Shown: positions 36,731 to 48,617, numbered from the stretch's first letter. The stretch: 64,000 nt of DNA from Thermoanaerobacter uzonensis DSM 18761 (GCF_900129115.1 NZ_FQUR01000014.1:26272-90271), one strand, 5' to 3'. The notes: generated from the letters alone by a model not told the origin. A program made the numbers and translations.

Positions 36731-38410
36731 TTACAATATAATCTGTTGCTGATATTCCCCAAAAATAGAACGCAACACATCTGTAATTTCACCTAATGTC
36801 GCATATTCCCTTACTGCATCTAATATCCATGGCATCAAGTTGTCGTCTCCTTCTGCAGCTTTTTTCAAGGCCTCTAAAGTCTTTTTCACACTGGTATTGT
36901 TTCTCATTTCTTTTACTTTAGCGATTTTTTGTTTTTGCAATTCTTCTACAGCAGGGTTTACTTTTAAAAGCCCTTTTGGCGGCTCCTCTTCAATTTGGAA
37001 TTTGTTAAGCCCTACTATTACTCTTTCACCAGATTCTATTTCTTTTTGATATCTATATGCACTTTCTTGTATTTCTTTTTGTATATATCCCAAATCAATA
37101 GCTCTTGCCGCTCCTCCTAATTCGTCAATTTTCTTTATATATTCAAAAGCCCTCTTTTCAATTTCATCTGTCAATTTTTCAACATAGTAACTTCCGGCCA
37201 ATGGATCTGGAGTCTCACAAACACCGCTTTCATAAGCAATAATTTGCTGCGTCCTTAAGGCAATTCTCACAGAATCTTCTGTGGGAAGAGCAAGAGCTTC
37301 GTCTCTACTGTTTGTATGTAGTGACTGAGTACCCCCTAAAACTGCTGCTAAAGCTTGAATAGTAACCCTAATAATATTGTTGTCAGGTTGTTGAGCAGTA
37401 AGAGCAGAACCCGCAGTTTGAGTGTGAAATCTCATCATCATTGACCTTGGATCTTTCGCGTTAAATCTTTCTTTCATTATCTTTGCCCACATTCTTCTTG
37501 CCGCCCTAAATTTAGCAACTTCTTCGAAAAGATCGTTATGGGCATTAAAGAAAAATGACAATCTTGGAGCAAACTCATCTACATCAAGACCTGCCTTTAT
37601 AGCCGCCTCCACGTAAGCTATGCCATTAGCCAAAGTAAATGCTATTTCTTGCACTGCCGTGGCTCCTGCTTCTCTTATGTGATAACCGCTTATACTTATA
37701 GTATTCCACTTAGGAACATACTTGGAACAATATTCAAAAATATTAGTAATAAGCCTCATAGAAGGACCTGTCGGAAAAATATAAGTTCCACGAGCTACAT
37801 ATTCTTTTAAAATATCGTTTTGAATAGTCCCATTCAACTTATCTGGAGATACCCCTTGCTTTTCTGCAACTGCAATGTACATCGCAAGAAGTATTGCAGC
37901 AGGTGCATTAATAGTCATAGAAGTACTGACTTTGTCAAGAGGAATGCCATCAAAGAGAATTTCCATGTCATAAAGTGAATCTATGGCTACTCCTACTTTT
38001 CCTACTTCTCCTTCTGCCATTGGATGGTCAGAATCATAGCCTATCTGTGTAGGTAAATCAAAAGCTACGCTCAAACCTGTTTGGCCTTGCGACAAAAGAT
38101 ATTTAAACCTTTTATTCGACTCTTCTGCAGTTCCAAATCCTGCATATTGCCTCATAGTCCAAAATTTGCCTCTATACATAGTAGGCTGTACGCCTCTTGT
38201 ATAAGGATATTCTCCTGGAAAACCAATCTTTTCGAGATAATCTATATCACTTATGTCGTAAGGTGTGTAAATCTCCTTAATCTCTATCCCAGACGAGGTT
38301 TTAAATTCTTTTTTCCTCTCTGGAAATTTAGATACCACCTTTTGTCTTTGATTAACTTCCCATTCTTCCTTTTTGTTTTTTATTTCCTCTAATTTTTTTT
38401 TGTCAATCAT
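36731..38410 (-). CDS. Methylmalonyl-CoA mutase catalytic subunit
   Basis: 559 aa TIM-barrel subunit. [80 protein letters not shown] and [20 protein letters not shown] match the family. Interconverts succinyl-CoA and methylmalonyl-CoA. The B12-binding half is a separate gene. AAAGGAGG before ATG 38410. First gene of the module. Confidence 0.96.
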   Translation of the reverse strand: MIDKKKLEEIKNKKEEWEVNQRQKVVSKFPERKKEFKTSSGIEIKEIYTPYDISDIDYLEKIGFPGEYPYTRGVQPTMYRGKFWTMRQYAGFGTAEESNKRFKYLLSQGQTGLSVAFDLPTQIGYDSDHPMAEGEVGKVGVAIDSLYDMEILFDGIPLDKVSTSMTINAPAAILLAMYIAVAEKQGVSPDKLNGTIQNDILKEYVARGTYIFPTGPSMRLITNIFEYCSKYVPKWNTISISGYHIREAGATAVQEIAFTLANGIAYVEAAIKAGLDVDEFAPRLSFFFNAHNDLFEEVAKFRAARRMWAKIMKERFNAKDPRSMMMRFHTQTAGSALTAQQPDNNIIRVTIQALAAVLGGTQSLHTNSRDEALALPTEDSVRIALRTQQIIAYESGVCETPDPLAGSYYVEKLTDEIEKRAFEYIKKIDELGGAARAIDLGYIQKEIQESAYRYQKEIESGERVIVGLNKFQIEEEPPKGLLKVNPAVEELQKQKIAKVKEMRNNTSVKKTLEALKKAAEGDDNLMPWILDAVREYATLGEITDVLRSIFGEYQQQIIL

Positions 38411-38504
38411 AAAACACCCTCCTTTGATTTTCCCCTTTTACATTATAACACAAATTTTTAACAAATGTTTACCTTTTCATTTGAAATTTTTTCCCATAAA
38501 AAAA

Positions 38505-38532
38505 GCGGCCAAAGAGAAAACCTCTTTGCCGC
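38505..38532 (-). terminator. Terminator after the DHPS-like gene
   Basis: GCGGC-AAAGAG stem (one bulge) followed by TTTTTTT on the minus strand, starting right at the stop codon. Closes the fhs unit. Confidence 0.85.
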
Positions 38533-38898
38533 CTATCTAGACATTTCCTCAATAACACTTTTTAATTCTTCTACAACCTCATTAAGCCCAAAATAGCCCT
38601 TTTGCATCTTAAGTTTTGCCAAAAGCCTTTGATATTGTCTTAATGTTCCCATTACAATAACGTCAGATTTTTCAACACTCATATTTACGCAACCTCTCGC
38701 CACAGCTGCTTCTCCTCCTATAGCTAACATCTCCTGTTTTATTATGTTAGCAGCTGCTGGATGCACATCAAACAGCTTGATAACCCTAAAAACAGCTTTT
38801 GGCGACATAATATCTACAGAAATTTCTTCAACCTTTATTTGGCTAAGTTCCTTTTTCGCCTGTGACAAATTTTGTATATCTAATATTTCTTTTTTCAT
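38533..38898 (-). CDS. Stand-alone DHPS-associated N-terminal-domain protein
   Basis: 121 aa. AVFRVIKLFDVHPAAANIIKQEMLAIGGEAAVARG and VIVMGTLRQYQRLLAKLK look like the N-terminal domain that precedes dihydropteroate synthase in some clostridial and methyltransferase-type proteins, here without the barrel. It lies 20 nt downstream of fhs, so a one-carbon/pterin link is likely. No catalytic residues can be named; function unknown. Confidence 0.6.
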   Translation of the reverse strand: MKKEILDIQNLSQAKKELSQIKVEEISVDIMSPKAVFRVIKLFDVHPAAANIIKQEMLAIGGEAAVARGCVNMSVEKSDVIVMGTLRQYQRLLAKLKMQKGYFGLNEVVEELKSVIEEMSR

Positions 38899-38918
38899 CT
38901 ACTTTCCTCTACACTCCC

Positions 38919-40586
38919 TTAAAACAGTCCTGTTATTCTTCCGTTTTCATCAATGTCTATGTTTTCTGCTGCCGGATGCTTTGGAAGGCCTGGCATTGTC
39001 ATTATATCACCTGTCAAAGCCACAATAAAACCTGCACCTCTTGAAATTCTCAGTTCTCTTACTGTTATTTTAAATCCTCTCGGACGTCCTAAAAGTTTTG
39101 GGTCATCTGAAAGAGAATATTGAGTTTTTGCCACAACTATTGGCATCTTGTCAAAGCCTAGTCTTTCAAGGGTTGCTATATCTTTAAGAGCAGAAGCAGT
39201 ATACTCTACTCCATCAGCTCCATATATTTCTGTTGCAATTATGTGCAATTTATCTTTAATTGGAAGTGTTTCATCATACAAAACGTGGAAGTTGGAAGGT
39301 ATCTCACAAGCTTTCACAACTTTTTCAGCTAACTCTATTCCGCCCTCTCCTCCTTTTTCCCACACTTCCGCTACCGCCATATCTACTCCTATTTTTTCGC
39401 AGGCAATTCTCACTTCATCAATTTCTCTTTCTGTATCAAAGACAAACCTGTTAAGGGCTACCACAACTGGCACTCCAAATTTTTTTATATTTTCAACTTG
39501 CTTTTCAAGATTTTCAATTCCCTTTCTTACCGCGTCCACATCTTCTTTTTGCAAATCTTCCTTTTTAACTCCCCCATGCATCTTTAAAGCTCTTACAGTC
39601 GCTACTATGACGGCTGCATTTGGTGTTAGTCCTCCAAACCTTGACTTTATGTCAAAGAATTTTTCAGCCCCTAAATCTGCACCAAAGCCTGCCTCTGTTA
39701 CAAGATAATCCGCCAATTTTAAACCATATTTAGTGGCAATTAAGCTATTGCATCCATGAGCAATATTTGCAAAAGGCCCTCCATGAACAAATGCTGGAAC
39801 GTTTTCAATCGTCTGCACTAAATTAGGTTTTATAGCATCTTTTAATAAGACTGTCATAGCTCCATCGGCTTTTAAATCCCTTGCAGTTACAGGATTGCCA
39901 TCTTTATCATATGCTACAACTATGTCGCCAATTCTTCTTTTTAAATCCATCAGGTCTCGTGATAAACACAAAATTGCCATTATTTCCGATGCCACAGTTA
40001 TTATAAAACCATCTTGTCTGGGATATCCATTTGCTTTTCCTCCAAGTCCTACTATTACTTCTCTTAAAGCCCTATCATTCATGTCCATGGCTCTTTTCCA
40101 AGTAATAGTCCTTATGTCAATATTAAGTTCATTTCCATGATGGATGTGATTGTCAATCATAGCAGCTAGTAGATTATGAGCAGCAGTAATCGCATGTAAA
40201 TCTCCTGTAAAGTGTAAATTTATGTCCTCCATAGGTACAACTTGAGAATAACCACCTCCAGCTGCTCCTCCTTTTATTCCAAAGGAAGGACCTAATGAAG
40301 GCTCCCTCAAGGCAATCATAGCTTTTTTCCCTAATTTTGCAAGAGCTTGCCCCAATCCTACAGTCGTCGTGGTCTTTCCCTCTCCAGCAGGGGTGGGAGT
40401 TATAGCTGTAACTAAGATGAGTTTTCCGTCTTTCCTGTCTTTAATTTTATCCCATAATGTAAGAGAAATTTTTGCTTTATACTTGCCGTAGTATTCTAAG
40501 TAGTCTTCCTCAATGTCTAACTTTTTTGCAACCTCCCTTATATGTAGCATTTTCGCTTCTTGAGCTATTTCAATATCAGATTTCAT
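38919..40586 (-). CDS. fhs: Formate-tetrahydrofolate ligase
   Basis: 555 aa. ATP-dependent formylation of THF. P-loop [18 protein letters not shown], then [38 protein letters not shown] and [17 protein letters not shown] 40586 (GGAGGGG at 8 nt) gives the standard [12 protein letters not shown] start; a longer frame to 40622 overlaps the kinase gene. Serves purine/formyl supply, or acetogenesis if the rest of the pathway exists. Confidence 0.97.
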   Translation of the reverse strand: MKSDIEIAQEAKMLHIREVAKKLDIEEDYLEYYGKYKAKISLTLWDKIKDRKDGKLILVTAITPTPAGEGKTTTTVGLGQALAKLGKKAMIALREPSLGPSFGIKGGAAGGGYSQVVPMEDINLHFTGDLHAITAAHNLLAAMIDNHIHHGNELNIDIRTITWKRAMDMNDRALREVIVGLGGKANGYPRQDGFIITVASEIMAILCLSRDLMDLKRRIGDIVVAYDKDGNPVTARDLKADGAMTVLLKDAIKPNLVQTIENVPAFVHGGPFANIAHGCNSLIATKYGLKLADYLVTEAGFGADLGAEKFFDIKSRFGGLTPNAAVIVATVRALKMHGGVKKEDLQKEDVDAVRKGIENLEKQVENIKKFGVPVVVALNRFVFDTEREIDEVRIACEKIGVDMAVAEVWEKGGEGGIELAEKVVKACEIPSNFHVLYDETLPIKDKLHIIATEIYGADGVEYTASALKDIATLERLGFDKMPIVVAKTQYSLSDDPKLLGRPRGFKITVRELRISRGAGFIVALTGDIMTMPGLPKHPAAENIDIDENGRITGLF

Positions 40587-40611
40587 AAATTTTCCCCTCC
40601 AGCTTTTATTT

Positions 40612-41994
40612 TTATCTCTCACCCAAAATTATTTTTACAAGTGTACCTTTACCTTTTTTACTAAAAATTTTAATATCACCATTGTACAATTCTACAATAC
40701 TTTTGCAAATTGCAAGTCCCAGCCCTGTTCCTTCTCTTTTAGTTGTAAACAATGGCTCAATAACTTTTTTTAAATATTTCTTCTCTATACCACCTCCATT
40801 ATCAACAATTCTTATTACTACTCTCTTTTTAAGAGGGTAATATCTTGTATCTAATATTATTTTACCATTTTCCCCAATGGCATGAAGAGAATTTTGAACT
40901 ATATTTAAAATAAGCTGCTTAAGATGGTTTTTGTCCATTTTTATAGGAGGAACATCACCAAACCTTTTTTCTATTTTAATTTTTTTGCGAACAATTTCTG
41001 CTTCAAAAAGAAGTAAATATTGATTTATAACGCCATTTATGTCTATTTCAGTTTCTCCTTCTTCATTGCTTCTAACTATACCAAGGTAATTTTTTATTAA
41101 AGCTAATACTCTGTCCACTTCGTCTAAAATAGTCTCATAGTAAGTAGAACTTTCTTTATGTTTAGCTTGTAGAAGTTGTATAAAGCCTTTTATAGAAGTT
41201 AAAGAATTTTTTATTTCATGAATAGTTGTAGCAGCAAATTCACCAGCAATTGTGTATTTTTCTGTTTGCTCAATTAATTTTTGATATTTTAAGTCTTCAG
41301 TTATATTTTTCACAATAATAGTTTTCCAATGCCTACTGTTTAATTTCCCATACTTAAGCAAAAGCACTCTTTCGTCAAAACTCCCTTTCGATGGGATTAC
41401 AATTTTTTCTCCATTAATTAAATTATTTTCTGAAGCATCCGGTTTGTATTTTTTTATAATGTCCATAAACTTTGCATTTATGAATTTTGTATATTTAAGG
41501 CCAAATAATTCACATGCCCTGTTATTCACATAGACCACGTTAAACCTATTATCAACTATCACAACACCTTCCTCTGTCATATCCATTACGTCAGTTGGAT
41601 ATTTAAAGAAGTTAAAATAATCTTCAGCTTTTCCTTTACAATAGCTTCGCAATTTCACAAACCCCAAAAAAGCTACTTTATCACCACCACTGTTAACTAT
41701 AGGACTAAATCTTATACTAAAAGACATTTTTATATTGTATTTTGCCGTAAGCTCTATGATAAGACCATCTTCGTATGGTCCTACTTCTTTGTACTTTATT
41801 ATATGGTAAAAAAAATAATCATAATCATCTATCTCATCAGCGGTATAGCCTAATGTTTCAAGAAGTCTTTTATTTACATGAACTACCTTACCATTTAAAT
41901 TTTTTAAGACAAAAAAATCGTGTGCATTATCTAAAAGGTTGCATATCCATTGCAAGGAATTTTTATCTGTAGCAAAAGCTTTGTTCACTTTCAT
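40612..41994 (-). CDS. PAS-containing orphan sensor histidine kinase
   Basis: 460 aa, no membrane segments. Two PAS-like domains ([49 protein letters not shown]), then the phospho-acceptor helix [21 protein letters not shown] and an ATPase domain with [21 protein letters not shown] and [18 protein letters not shown]. The H-box resembles sporulation kinases that feed Spo0A, and no response regulator gene is adjacent. AAAGGGGGA before ATG 41994. Confidence 0.88.
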   Translation of the reverse strand: MKVNKAFATDKNSLQWICNLLDNAHDFFVLKNLNGKVVHVNKRLLETLGYTADEIDDYDYFFYHIIKYKEVGPYEDGLIIELTAKYNIKMSFSIRFSPIVNSGGDKVAFLGFVKLRSYCKGKAEDYFNFFKYPTDVMDMTEEGVVIVDNRFNVVYVNNRACELFGLKYTKFINAKFMDIIKKYKPDASENNLINGEKIVIPSKGSFDERVLLLKYGKLNSRHWKTIIVKNITEDLKYQKLIEQTEKYTIAGEFAATTIHEIKNSLTSIKGFIQLLQAKHKESSTYYETILDEVDRVLALIKNYLGIVRSNEEGETEIDINGVINQYLLLFEAEIVRKKIKIEKRFGDVPPIKMDKNHLKQLILNIVQNSLHAIGENGKIILDTRYYPLKKRVVIRIVDNGGGIEKKYLKKVIEPLFTTKREGTGLGLAICKSIVELYNGDIKIFSKKGKGTLVKIILGER

Positions 41995-42128
41995 GACTGT
42001 CCCCCTTTATCTCCCTTATCTTTTGTTCAAAAACCTTAGTCCCACTAATATAATTAGACATTAAAGTAGAAAAATCCTCCTTCTTATCAATAATTTTTTT
42101 ATTGTTAACTAAAAATTTTTAAAAAAAT

Positions 42129-42156
42129 AATGTATAAGTCCAAAGACTTATACATT
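42129..42156 (-). terminator. Terminator of ftsH
   Basis: 12-bp stem AATGTATAAGTC/GACTTATACATT, then ATTTTTTT on the minus strand. Confidence 0.85.
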
Positions 42157-42166
42157 ATTTGGTATT

Positions 42167-44002
42167 TTATGCAAACTGCACCCCTTCTATATCCTCTCCG
42201 TTAAAGACTTTTTCAAACTCTTCTCCATTAAGCTTTTCTTTTTCAATAAGAGCTTTTGCTACTCTGTGAAGTTTATCAATATTTCCCTTTAACAATGATT
42301 CTGCTTTTTTATACGCTTCTTCAATTATTCTCTTTATCTCTCTATCAATTTCTGCAGCTACTTCTTCACTGTAATTTCTTGTTCTTCCTAAATCCCGCCC
42401 TAAAAACACTTCTTCACTTTTAGTACCAAAGGTCATGGGTCCTAACCTTTCACTCATGCCATACTCTGTAACCATCTTTCTTGCAATATTTGTAGCTCTC
42501 TCAATATCATTTTGTGCACCTGTACTTATATCATTTAGCACTAAACTCTCTGCCACACGTCCGCCTAAAAGATGAACTATCTCATCCATCATTTCAGATT
42601 TTGACATGTAATATTTATCTTCTTCGGGAAGAAGCATAGTATAGCCTCCCGCTCTGCCTCTCGGAATTATCGTTACCTCATGGACAGGAGGAGTGTTTGG
42701 CAAAAGCTTTGCTACAACAGCATGCCCCGCTTCGTGATATGCCACCAATTTCTTGTCTTTCTCAGACATAATCCTACTTCTCTTTTCAGGTCCTGCTATT
42801 ACTCTCGTTATAGCCTCTTCCAATTCTGCCATAGTTATCTGCTTAAGCCCTCTCCTTGCCGCTAAAAGTGCCGCTTCATTCATAAGATTTTCAAGGTCGG
42901 CCCCGGTAAACCCAGGAGTTCTTCGTGCCAGTACTTGCAATGATACATCTGGAGACAATGGCTTATTTCTTGAATGTATCTTCAAAATTTCTTCTCTTCC
43001 TTTTATATCAGGAATACCAACAGTAACGTGCCTATCAAATCTTCCTGGTCGAAGTAGTGCAGGGTCTAATATATCTGGCCTGTTTGTTGCAGCAATCACA
43101 ATTATACCTTCATTGACACTGAAACCATCCATTTCAACTAACAGCTGATTAAGTGTTTGCTCTCTTTCATCATGCCCCCCACCTAAACCCGCACCTCTTT
43201 GCCTTCCTACCGCGTCTATTTCATCAATAAAAACAATACAAGGTGCATTCTTTTTAGCTTGATCAAATAAATCTCTAACTCTCGCAGCACCTACACCGAC
43301 AAACATCTCCACAAAATCGGATCCACTTATGCTAAAAAATGGTACTCCCGCTTCTCCTGCTACAGCTTTTGCAAGGAGAGTTTTTCCTGTACCTGGAGGC
43401 CCCACTAAAAGAACCCCTTTAGGTATTCTGGCTCCAAGCTCAAGAAACTTTTTGGGATATTTTAAAAATTCAACAATTTCTTGCAGTTCTTCTTTTTCTT
43501 CATCTGCTCCCGCCACGTCATTAAAAGTTACTCTTTTATCTTTGTCTGTAATCATTCTGGCCCTGCTTTTGCCAAAAGACATCACTTTGCTTCCTCCCCC
43601 ACCTTGTGCCTGTTGCATAAAAATATACCAAAATATGATGAAAATTACGATTAAAAAGAGAGAAGGAAGCATTTGTACCCACCATGGCGGGCCTACTTGC
43701 GGCTCACTTTTAAAATCCAGTTTACCTTGTAAAATGTAAGGATTTACAAAACTCATAAAGTTAGTTACATCTGGTACACGGCTCTTAAACTCGGTACCAT
43801 TTTTTAATACACCTTTAACATCATTACCTACAAGGGTAATGCTTTTTACTTGATTGGCATCAATGTATTTTATTAGCTGTCCGTAATCAATATCGGTTAT
43901 TGGTTCGGCGCTTTGAGAATACAATTGTACCATTGCGTAAATAGCTATAAATATTAATAAATAGAGCACCATGCTTCTAATTATCTTGTTATTATTGTTC
44001 AA
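42167..44002 (-). CDS. ftsH: ATP-dependent zinc metalloprotease FtsH
   Basis: 611 aa membrane protease. Two N-terminal membrane helices flank an extracytoplasmic domain; AAA+ domain with [19 protein letters not shown] and [13 protein letters not shown], second region RPGRFDRHV; zinc site [11 protein letters not shown] 44002 is preferred, with AAGGAGGGG at proper spacing; ATG 44020 lies upstream of the ribosome site. Last gene of the spoIIE-tilS-hpt-ftsH block. Confidence 0.97.
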   Translation of the reverse strand: MNNNNKIIRSMVLYLLIFIAIYAMVQLYSQSAEPITDIDYGQLIKYIDANQVKSITLVGNDVKGVLKNGTEFKSRVPDVTNFMSFVNPYILQGKLDFKSEPQVGPPWWVQMLPSLFLIVIFIIFWYIFMQQAQGGGGSKVMSFGKSRARMITDKDKRVTFNDVAGADEEKEELQEIVEFLKYPKKFLELGARIPKGVLLVGPPGTGKTLLAKAVAGEAGVPFFSISGSDFVEMFVGVGAARVRDLFDQAKKNAPCIVFIDEIDAVGRQRGAGLGGGHDEREQTLNQLLVEMDGFSVNEGIIVIAATNRPDILDPALLRPGRFDRHVTVGIPDIKGREEILKIHSRNKPLSPDVSLQVLARRTPGFTGADLENLMNEAALLAARRGLKQITMAELEEAITRVIAGPEKRSRIMSEKDKKLVAYHEAGHAVVAKLLPNTPPVHEVTIIPRGRAGGYTMLLPEEDKYYMSKSEMMDEIVHLLGGRVAESLVLNDISTGAQNDIERATNIARKMVTEYGMSERLGPMTFGTKSEEVFLGRDLGRTRNYSEEVAAEIDREIKRIIEEAYKKAESLLKGNIDKLHRVAKALIEKEKLNGEEFEKVFNGEDIEGVQFA

Positions 44003-44073
44003 ATAAGGCCCCTCCTTCAAACAAGTCCAACTACCTTTAATCTATAATATCATATCTCCTTTAAAAAACCAAA

Positions 44074-44619
44074 TCATTTGTACAGCTCTGGCTTTAAAAC
44101 TCCTATAAATGGGAGATTTCTGTATTTTTCATCAAAATCTAATCCATAACCAACTACAAATTTGTCAGGAATTTTAAATCCACAATAATCTACTTTAACG
44201 TCTGCTTCTCTTCTTTCAGGTTTATCTAAAATAGTGCAAATTTTTAAACTTCTAGGTTTTCTTTCTAATAAAGTCTTTCTTAAATAAGAAAGTGTTAAAC
44301 CGCTATCTATAATATCCTCAACTATGAGCACATCTTTCCCTTCAATGTTTATGTCATGGTCTTTAATTATTTTTACTATTCCAGAAGACTGAGTAGAAGA
44401 ACCATAACTGGAGACTGCCATAAAATCTATTGATAAAGGTAAATCTATTGCTCGAGATAAGTCTGCCATAAACATTATTGCTCCTTTTAAAACCCCAAGG
44501 AGGACAAGGTCTTTACCTTGGTAGTCTTTTGTAATTATTTGTCCTAACTCTTTCACTTTTTCTTTTAATTGCTCTTCCGTAATCAAAATCTCCTGTATAT
44601 CTTGTGTTGGACTCGACAT
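44074..44619 (-). CDS. hpt: Hypoxanthine phosphoribosyltransferase
   Basis: 181 aa purine salvage enzyme. LLGVLKGAIMFMADL, DVLIVEDIIDSGLTLSYL (PRPP-binding) and KFVVGYGLDFDEKYRNLPFIGVL are diagnostic. Conserved position between tilS and ftsH. GAGGAGG before ATG 44619. Confidence 0.97.
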   Translation of the reverse strand: MSSPTQDIQEILITEEQLKEKVKELGQIITKDYQGKDLVLLGVLKGAIMFMADLSRAIDLPLSIDFMAVSSYGSSTQSSGIVKIIKDHDINIEGKDVLIVEDIIDSGLTLSYLRKTLLERKPRSLKICTILDKPERREADVKVDYCGFKIPDKFVVGYGLDFDEKYRNLPFIGVLKPELYK

Positions 44620-44643
44620 AAATTTAACCTCCTCTTTTTTATT

Positions 44644-46020
44644 TTATCCTTTGGTATACTCTATCACAAGGACATTTTTTGTATTTTCATCTACTTTAAA
44701 TTTATCACTCATTCTATAACCTACAACCCACACAATTTCATTGTCTATGGCTAATAAAGGAATGCTATCTCTTATTTCGCGGGGTATTTTCTCGTCAATA
44801 AAAAATTCTTTTAATTTTTTACTCCCCCCCAGGTTAAGAGGAGAAAAAATATCCCCTGCTTGCCTATTTCTAACTACCACATCTTTCTGTATTTTATCAT
44901 AGTCAAAAAATTTCGTGTATTTTCCCATATTAAGTTTTTTTATTTCTTCAATCCCTAAAACGGTAGTTTTAAATTGCCCAATACCACATATCTTAGTAAT
45001 TCCAGGAATATTTAATTTTGCCCAAAAAGTCTTGGCCTCTTTTTCTTTTATTTTTCTCATTATAAGATTATTATAGCTTTTTAAAGCTTCAATTTCAAAG
45101 GGTAAATCAACTTTTGAGGAAGTTGGTTTGTCTAAAAGGCTTAAAACATCCTCTATATGGATGTATTCTAATCCATAAATATCTCCTTTTAATTTTTGGT
45201 ACATAAGCCTAACTAAGCGCCGCTGAATAGCTGGATGCTGTGCCCTCAGTTTTTTTATATCAGCAAAAATTTCCTCTTGATTAAAATAGCAAACCTCATT
45301 AAAAATCTTTTCACACTCTTTTTCTAAATAGTCATTCTCCTCTAAAATAATTTTTGCCATCCTGTAGATATTCTCTATTATATCTACTTCAAAAGTTTCA
45401 TTTATATAGGGAATTAATTTAAGTCTTACTTTATTTCTCTTATATAAATCTTCATAATTTGTAAAATCTATTACCGGCTTTAAATCTTTTTCCTTGATGT
45501 AATTCTCTATTTCTTCCCTTTCTATTTCAATGAGAGGCCTTATTATATTTCCATTTACCGGTTTTATTCCAATGAGGCCAGCCATTCCAGAACCTCTTAT
45601 TAAATTTAAAAAAACCGTTTCCACTACGTCGTTCTTATTATGGGCTACAGCTATTTTATTACCTTTAACTTCTTTTAATACTTCCTCAAAAGCCTGATAC
45701 CTCACATATCGACCAGTCTCTTCTTCCGAATATCCCATTTCTTTGGCTATTTTTTTTACATCCTTTTCAAATAAAAAAAATGGGAGTTTCAGTTTGCGGC
45801 ACATATCTTCAACAAATTGCGCATCCCTTTTAGCTTCTTCTCCTCTTATCATATGATTAACATGTACTACATACAACTTAAGATTAAATAAATCTTTTAA
45901 ATTGTATAAAATATCCAGCATACACAAAGAATCAGGTCCACCGGAAACCCCCATTACAATTTTATCATTTGCCTCAATCATTTTATACCTTTTAATTGTT
46001 GAAATAACCTTATCAATCAT
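44644..46020 (-). CDS. tilS: tRNA(Ile)-lysidine synthetase
   Basis: 458 aa. Converts C34 of tRNA-Ile(CAU) to lysidine. N-terminal PP-loop MGVSGGPDSLCMLDIL, then HVNHMIRGEEAKRDAQFVE and VAHNKNDVVETVFLNLIRGSGMAGL. The C-terminal TilS domain is present (NRQAGDIFSPLNLGGSKKLKEFFIDEKIPRE). Follows spoIIE as in Bacillus. Confidence 0.96.
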   Translation of the reverse strand: MIDKVISTIKRYKMIEANDKIVMGVSGGPDSLCMLDILYNLKDLFNLKLYVVHVNHMIRGEEAKRDAQFVEDMCRKLKLPFFLFEKDVKKIAKEMGYSEEETGRYVRYQAFEEVLKEVKGNKIAVAHNKNDVVETVFLNLIRGSGMAGLIGIKPVNGNIIRPLIEIEREEIENYIKEKDLKPVIDFTNYEDLYKRNKVRLKLIPYINETFEVDIIENIYRMAKIILEENDYLEKECEKIFNEVCYFNQEEIFADIKKLRAQHPAIQRRLVRLMYQKLKGDIYGLEYIHIEDVLSLLDKPTSSKVDLPFEIEALKSYNNLIMRKIKEKEAKTFWAKLNIPGITKICGIGQFKTTVLGIEEIKKLNMGKYTKFFDYDKIQKDVVVRNRQAGDIFSPLNLGGSKKLKEFFIDEKIPREIRDSIPLLAIDNEIVWVVGYRMSDKFKVDENTKNVLVIEYTKG

Positions 46021-46180
46021 TTCTTAACCCCTTATAGCGATATATACTCATGTTATATAATGATTATATAATATCCTCCTTTTTAAATCAAACCCAAAAA
46101 ACCCCTCCACAAAAGTATTCCTTTATCGCCTCGATATATTGTCTCCACATTGTGGAAGGGTTATTCCAATTTATTAACTT

Positions 46181-48526
46181 TTATATTTTCTTCCATACCT
46201 TTAAAACCAAAATTGTCATATCGTCCTTTGGCGTATTATTACACAATTCCAAACATTTTTTCATTAACGCATCTGCCATATCCTGAGGATTTCTCGTGTT
46301 GATTTCACTGATTAACCTTGAAAATTCTATTTCTTTATCCTTCTCAAAACACTCCAACACTCCATCAGTGACTAAAATCACAAAATCTCCATCTTTTAAT
46401 TTTCTTTCATGTATATCTGCCTCTATATCTTCCAAAATGCCAATGGGCAGAGAACTGGATTCTATAATCTCAACCTCATTCCCTCTTTTTATAAAGGTAG
46501 CACAAGAGCCAATTTTTATAAATTCTGCTTCTCCAGTGAACTTGTCCAGAAACATTATATCCACAGTAGAAAACATTTCTTCTGCAGACCTCAAAGCCAA
46601 AATAGAGTTTAATGTTTGAATAACTAAATGTTTATCAAAGCCTGCCTCTATAAATTTCTCCAGCAAAGAAATGGTAGTAGTGCTCTCTGCAGCCGCTTTA
46701 TATCCAATCCCCATTCCATCGCTTAAAGCTGCCATATATTTTCCATCTTCTAAGTCCATAAAAGAATAAGTATCTCCAGAAATCTTGGCTTTTGACTTGC
46801 TAACTCTGCTTATACCCGTTAAGACTTGCAAGCTTTCTGCTTTTGTAAGAGTAAGTACACATCTTCCATTGTGGTCTATAGAGCATAACCTACTTTTTCT
46901 CTCATATCTTTCCCCCATAATTTCAGATACAATAGGGACAATCTTTTTGTCGCATTCCTTAGCAAAACATGCCTTTTTATATATTTTTACGTTAAAATTT
47001 TCGTCTCCTGTGTCATAAATTAGCACATCCTCCACAGGTATGCCTTTTTTGTCCAATTCTACCATCATTATTTGTTCTAATTCATCTTTAAAAGTGACAT
47101 TCATGCCAATATCACTAGCCATATTAGATATTGCATCAGCAACTCCTTTTAACTGAGTAGCAATAAGTCCTTTAGCATCTTTTAGCCTTTCTCTCCACTG
47201 CATGCTTATTTTGTAAATGCCTAAGTAATATTTAGTTGTACTCATAAGTTCAGAAAATCTTATACATTTTCTATACAGTTTATTGTCCTCAATACTACTA
47301 TTTTTTTCAAGATGTTCTATCAACTCAAACATGCTTTTATAAGTATTGTAAAACTCCTTGTCCCAACAAGTTTTATACATGACACATTGAGTACAGGTCT
47401 TATTAGCAATTTCCTCAAACAAATAAGAAATATCTTTGTGGTCTAATACCTTTTCATTTACTTGTTTAAAACTTTTAGAGAGCTCTTCAAATACTTGAGA
47501 ATACTCTTTAAGTTTGCCTGTCACTACTTCTTTTAATTTTTCATTGTAATTTCTGTTGTTTAAATTTTTATTACCCTTTACTATTTCCTCCGCCTTTACT
47601 ATGTACTTCTTAGGAAGTGCTACAAACATTAAAGAAGCTAACACAATATCATAAGGATTTACAAGCATATCCACAGTTGAAGTTACATAAAATGTAATAA
47701 TAAAAATGGCAGTTAAAAAGCCTATAATAACTCCAATTCTATGCAATTTTTTCAAACTGCCGGCCAACAAGCCTGCAAATCCAAAAAGCCCTATGGAGAC
47801 TGGCATTTGGAAAAAAGATAAGCTTCCAAGAAGCCCCATAGTTGTGCCGATACTTGCTCCTACTCCAGCCCCACCTATATAAGAGGCTAAAAGTATTATA
47901 AATATCCCTAATATCCCATTGAGAGTAAATTTCCACACATTCAAATGATTCATTCCTAGAATAAATAGCCCTATAAATATACTCAAAGATATCAACTCTT
48001 CATTGGAAACAATTTTTCTGTTTATATTCAAAATAAATGAAACAGCGTGGTTAAAAATAAAAACCATTAACATTGCAGTGACAGACTCATATAGGCTCAT
48101 CATAATGTCAAAAAGCAAAAAGCCATAAATATAGCTGAATATAAGATCTGCGCTAAAAAGAGAAATAAAAGTAATGAAAGAGGTTTTAATAATATTTTGA
48201 GGTTTAATTTTTAGAAGCCCTTCTAATAAAAAGATCAAAACAAGCGCTAAAAGGTATTTAAAACTATTGACATTGGGTAAAGTTAATATTCCCAACCATA
48301 CTCCTATTCCTGTTAAAAGATATCGCTTTTTATACATTAAAAGTGTTGCAAAAAAAGCAATGCCGAAAGGCAAAAGACTATTGAAAATAACAGCTCGCCC
48401 TATAAAAAAGCTTATAACTGACAATAATATAATCTGTTGAATGTTTTTAGAAAGATTTTTTTGAGTATTTTCTGTCAAGGAAGTTTTTATAACTCTTTTA
48501 TAAGGTAAAATATTTATATTTTGCAT
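46181..48526 (-). CDS. spoIIE: Stage II sporulation protein E phosphatase
   Basis: 781 aa. About ten membrane segments in the first ~320 residues, a central regulatory region with paired cysteines (CTQCVMYKTCWDKEF), and a C-terminal PP2C phosphatase domain (ALSDGMGIGYKAAAESTTTISLLEKFIEAG; FVILVTDGVLECFE). It dephosphorylates SpoIIAA to activate sigma-F in the forespore. AGAGGTGGTGG precedes ATG 48526. The upstream region has a Spo0A-type promoter. Confidence 0.96.
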   Translation of the reverse strand: MQNINILPYKRVIKTSLTENTQKNLSKNIQQIILLSVISFFIGRAVIFNSLLPFGIAFFATLLMYKKRYLLTGIGVWLGILTLPNVNSFKYLLALVLIFLLEGLLKIKPQNIIKTSFITFISLFSADLIFSYIYGFLLFDIMMSLYESVTAMLMVFIFNHAVSFILNINRKIVSNEELISLSIFIGLFILGMNHLNVWKFTLNGILGIFIILLASYIGGAGVGASIGTTMGLLGSLSFFQMPVSIGLFGFAGLLAGSLKKLHRIGVIIGFLTAIFIITFYVTSTVDMLVNPYDIVLASLMFVALPKKYIVKAEEIVKGNKNLNNRNYNEKLKEVVTGKLKEYSQVFEELSKSFKQVNEKVLDHKDISYLFEEIANKTCTQCVMYKTCWDKEFYNTYKSMFELIEHLEKNSSIEDNKLYRKCIRFSELMSTTKYYLGIYKISMQWRERLKDAKGLIATQLKGVADAISNMASDIGMNVTFKDELEQIMMVELDKKGIPVEDVLIYDTGDENFNVKIYKKACFAKECDKKIVPIVSEIMGERYERKSRLCSIDHNGRCVLTLTKAESLQVLTGISRVSKSKAKISGDTYSFMDLEDGKYMAALSDGMGIGYKAAAESTTTISLLEKFIEAGFDKHLVIQTLNSILALRSAEEMFSTVDIMFLDKFTGEAEFIKIGSCATFIKRGNEVEIIESSSLPIGILEDIEADIHERKLKDGDFVILVTDGVLECFEKDKEIEFSRLISEINTRNPQDMADALMKKCLELCNNTPKDDMTILVLKVWKKI

Positions 48527-48558
48527 AAAAAAACCACCACCTCTTGTTTTTTTTCTAA

Positions 48559-48592
48559 ATTATAACATCATGGTGATGGTTTTATTTGTTAA
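48559..48592 (-). promoter_or_regulatory. spoIIE promoter with 22-bp spacer
   Basis: Minus strand TTAACA (48587-48592), 22-bp spacer (48565-48586), TATAAT (48559-48564). Such over-long spacing is known from Spo0A-activated sigma-A promoters (spoIIG, spoIIE) of Bacillus. Confidence 0.6.
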
Positions 48593-48617
48593 TTTTTGCT
48601 ATATATGTAATTTTTCT

